Assembly: GCA_003170325.1 (NCBI GenBank)
Contig: PMZP01000079.1
Location: 1 to 6,610 of the forward strand
Direction of reading: 5' to 3'
Length of the DNA stretch: 6,610 bases
Origin: Candidatus Tayloriibacteriota bacterium
Lineage (GTDB): Bacteria; Patescibacteriota; Minisyncoccia; Phycocordibacterales; PALSA-1337
The position numbers and the translations under genes were made by a program. Shown here piece after piece: positions 4,264 through 6,610 of this stretch. The notes under the pieces are model-generated. The model ran no database searches, was not told where the DNA came from, and was given only the letters and a program-made list of their open reading frames with translations. The stretch's first letter is position 1. Every line of letters starts with the position of its first letter.

Positions 4264-6610
4264 TTACTACTAGCCGTGAAGCTGGATAATCCAAAGCTGG
4301 TCCAGTTGGTGTCGCCGTTGTCGTAGAAGCCTACGCCGGGACTGCCGTTGGTATAGGTGCTATCCGTCACAGAATAAAGTTGCGTGCCATTCTTGTAGAC
4401 AGTGATAGTACTGCCGCTTGCAGTGGCTTTGAGAACGTCGCCATTGGCGCATCCGTAAGCGCGCGAATCCAAGATTGTGAAGTTGTTCACTGGACCATTC
4501 CAGCGGACGATCTGAACATAGTTTCCGCCGTCAACATTGCAGTTAATCTCATATCCAGTAATAGAATGAGCGGTGATGGTGGTACGCAAACGGAGCTCTA
4601 CTTCATGGCAGCAACTGGTTGAGACACCGCTCGTCTTCACGGTTGCTTGAGCGGTTTGAGTCGGACCCCAAGTACCGGTGAGAACGGCTGTAGGATCGGC
4701 GTATTGGGTCTTGAGGGACGGGCCGTAAACAAGTCCAGGTGTGGTCGCCACATTACCCCAGTCGGTTCCTGTCGTCCCACCGTTTATCCACTTACTTCCC
4801 TCGGAGATGGGATTCTCGCTCGAAGTGAAGCTGGTGGTGTAGGAGTTGCCGGATGTGCCGCCGCCAGAAACAGCTTGGAACGCGACCGAGATCGTATGAT
4901 TGCCGGTGACGCCCGAGAAGGTGTAGGAAGTTAATGCGGACGATACCGTGGTCACTCCATCAACGGTCACGCTATAAACCTGATAGCCGGAAGCGGGCGC
5001 GAAGTTGAATATCTGATTCGCGCCGGAATTCACGCTGACTGAACCTGAAGGAGAGATGGTGCCGTTGGAGGCGGCGGAGGCGGTGATTGTGAAGGTGGTG
5101 GGATTAGTCGTGCCGCCTCCGGTCCCGCCGTCGATGTTCGTCGTACCAACGCCGGAAGAGGAAGTTGTGCGCAAAGGATGAGGATATGTGTAAGGCGAGT
5201 ACCCGGGCTTCTGTCCGAGCACATAATCACGACCGGCTTGGACGTATTTGCTTACGAGTTGTCCGTTTCCGCAGTCATCGGGCGCGTACTGGTTGACACC
5301 TACGAAGTTAGAGCCCGTAGTGCCCGACCCGGTATTGCCCCAGATATATATCGGGTCAGTGGTGTTTCCATTACCATCGGCTACGATGACACTATTGGTC
5401 GGCGCAGATTGCGGAGGAGACATCCCGCCGTTATTGCCATAGGCATAACCGCCCGTTCCGATCCAGCCCTGGCCCACTTGGCGGGCGGCCGGGTAATTCG
5501 TCTGACAAGGTATTTGATCAATCCTGTTGATGCTGAACACATTCAGCGAGATGAGAAGCTTTGTTCCATAAGCTTGCGATGATATGTTGTCCATGGCGTT
5601 GTTAAAGATAACGCCCGTACCGCCTCTGATAAGATATCCGAAGTTGACATTGAGAGGATATGAGAGACCCGTTGACGACACCCCGGAGGTCGTGAACTTG
5701 AGCGTGTTGTTATACATCTCGAACTGGCGCGCCCCCCAGGTGCTTGTTTCTTGGCCATGACTGCCAAGTGGGCTATTTATGAACATGTTGTGACGATATA
5801 CGACGCGACTGTTGTCGTCGTTGTTGGTGGCCGCTTGGAAGATGTCAGTGAAGGTGTTGTCTTCGACATAAGTATTCTGTACGCCGTTCGTATCGAGCAT
5901 CCCGAGAGTTGAAGGCGCATTCCAAGGATGTATCCCTGAACGATCGACGAATTCCACGCCGCTTAGGCCCTGGCCTTGGTCATGGAATGTGTTATTCCAA
6001 ATGACTCCGCCGCTAGTCGCCCACATGATCGCGTTCCAGTATCCCGTAAGGAAGGAGTTGTCGTGAACCAAGACCGGCTTGCCGCCTGAAACGGCGCTTA
6101 CTCGAATATGGTACTGGTTGCCGCACCCGGATGTCGGATTGATCGTACCTGGAACGAAATTGAGATTGGCCACCTCGACGCTACCGGAAGTCGATTCATT
6201 TATCGAGATAACGCCGCCGACGCAATTCGTGTTATTAGCGATCGTCACGCCTCCCTTCGCGGCACCAAGCAGACGTATGGTCTTGCCATTGATCGTCACT
6301 TGAGAACCCCATGTGTATGAACCGTTCGGGATCATGATGGTCGAGCCGCCAGCCGCGCCGTTGATGACGCTCTGGACTTGGGTGGCGTCGGCTGCTTGTG
6401 CGCTGGTCAGGGTTATCGTCGAACCGTTCTGTTGCGCCTGTGTCGTCGCGCTCACGCTCGTCGATTGCGCGGAGGTATTAACCGGTGAGGCCTTGTCGTA
6501 GGCCGCAACAGCATAGGTATAAGCAGTTGAAGGATTGAGTCCTGTATTTGAGTAGGAATTGGTCAGAGATGTGCCTATGAGCACGCCTCCTCTATATATA
6601 TTGTACCCTC
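4260..6610 (-). CDS. Large multidomain, probably exported protein: FN3, beta-helix, InlB-like repeat, LamG-like (5' partial)
   Basis: The C-terminal 782 residues of a gene that enters from the right edge. The frame is open through 6610 and GYNIYRGG precedes the GTG at 6584, so that GTG is not the start. Domains in order: the end of a fibronectin type III domain (6608 to ~6440; GYNIYRGG, STAYTYAVAAYD, SVSATT); a right-handed parallel beta-helix, pectate-lyase-like (~6416-5168; Asn-ladder turns such as WNNTF, EDNTF, YNNTL, IFNNA, ending YTYPHPLR); a Gly/Thr linker; a divergent InlB-type repeat (~5093-4875; ITASAASNGTISPSGSVSV, SGYQVYSVTVDGV); and a concanavalin A/LamG-like domain (~4841-4269; GDVLKATASGSTITVYKNG). 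Eight Cys residues suggest disulfides outside the cytoplasm. Probably surface or secreted, perhaps polysaccharide-binding or adhesive; lyase activity is unproven. No anchor or sorting motif follows the last domain. Confidence 0.88.
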   Translation of the reverse strand, partial: GYNIYRGGVLIGTSLTNSYSNTGLNPSTAYTYAVAAYDKASPVNTSAQSTSVSATTQAQQNGSTITLTSAQAADATQVQSVINGAAGGSTIMIPNGSYTWGSQVTINGKTIRLLGAAKGGVTIANNTNCVGGVISINESTSGSVEVANLNFVPGTINPTSGCGNQYHIRVSAVSGGKPVLVHDNSFLTGYWNAIMWATSGGVIWNNTFHDQGQGLSGVEFVDRSGIHPWNAPSTLGMLDTNGVQNTYVEDNTFTDIFQAATNNDDNSRVVYRHNMFINSPLGSHGQETSTWGARQFEMYNNTLKFTTSGVSSTGLSYPLNVNFGYLIRGGTGVIFNNAMDNISSQAYGTKLLISLNVFSINRIDQIPCQTNYPAARQVGQGWIGTGGYAYGNNGGMSPPQSAPTNSVIVADGNGNTTDPIYIWGNTGSGTTGSNFVGVNQYAPDDCGNGQLVSKYVQAGRDYVLGQKPGYSPYTYPHPLRTTSSSGVGTTNIDGGTGGGTTNPTTFTITASAASNGTISPSGSVSVNSGANQIFNFAPASGYQVYSVTVDGVTTVSSALTSYTFSGVTGNHTISVAFQAVSGGGTSGNSYTTSFTSSENPISEGSKWINGGTTGTDWGNVATTPGLVYGPSLKTQYADPTAVLTGTWGPTQTAQATVKTSGVSTSCCHEVELRLRTTITAHSITGYEINCNVDGGNYVQIVRWNGPVNNFTILDSRAYGCANGDVLKATASGSTITVYKNGTQLYSVTDSTYTNGSPGVGFYDNGDTNWTSFGLSSFTASSN

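Noticed and set aside
6582..6584. GTG as the start of the large minus-strand gene
   Set aside because: The frame stays open to the window edge, and the upstream codons GYNIYRGG complete a typical FN3 strand, so the gene is truncated by the window.
1..6610. Alternative genetic code with UGA as Gly, as in Gracilibacteria
   Set aside because: TGA ends the TrpR-like and DUF5674 genes at sensible places, and no in-frame TGA interrupts the conserved genes.

Overview
The window looks like a compact genome of the candidate phyla radiation (Patescibacteria, Parcubacteria-like). This rests on recalled family resemblance, not on a search: the PfkB kinase, the class II aldolase and the DUF5674 protein all match forms I associate with these bacteria. 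Genes overlap or nearly touch, no gene has a convincing Shine-Dalgarno sequence, and TGA is used as a stop at 675-677 and 3965-3967, so the standard bacterial code applies. The first ~680 bases are visibly more AT-rich than the rest.

Layout. 1-245: a non-coding leader with two near-identical palindromes whose core closely resembles the E. coli trp operator. 246-677 (+): a TrpR-superfamily (YerC/YecD-type) regulator. 699-2365 (-): a two-gene unit, class II fructose-bisphosphate aldolase followed by ribosomal protein bL25 (CTC type), joined by a TAATG stop/start overlap. 2366-2418: a 53-bp divergent promoter region. 2419-3585 (+): a PfkB-family carbohydrate kinase. 3623-4263 (+): a DUF5674 protein and an unrecognised helical protein, joined by an ATGA overlap. 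4260-6610 (-): the C-terminal 782 residues of a large, probably exported multidomain protein (FN3, parallel beta-helix, InlB-like repeat, concanavalin A/LamG-like domain). Its N-terminus lies beyond the right edge.

How the genes may work together. Aldolase and sugar kinase are divergent and share 53 bp, so they may be co-regulated and may act in the same sugar-phosphate route. The aldolase message also carries bL25, linking central carbon metabolism with the ribosome. The TrpR-like protein probably controls its own promoter.

Most unusual points: (1) trp-operator-like twin palindromes before a TrpR-family gene; (2) an apparently mobile repeat, built of 7-bp GCTWGGA units plus a shared AATCGCAGTG block, sitting in-frame inside two conserved enzyme genes, like the Rickettsia palindromic elements; (3) -10 boxes placed 6-7 bases before start codons, predicting leaderless mRNAs.
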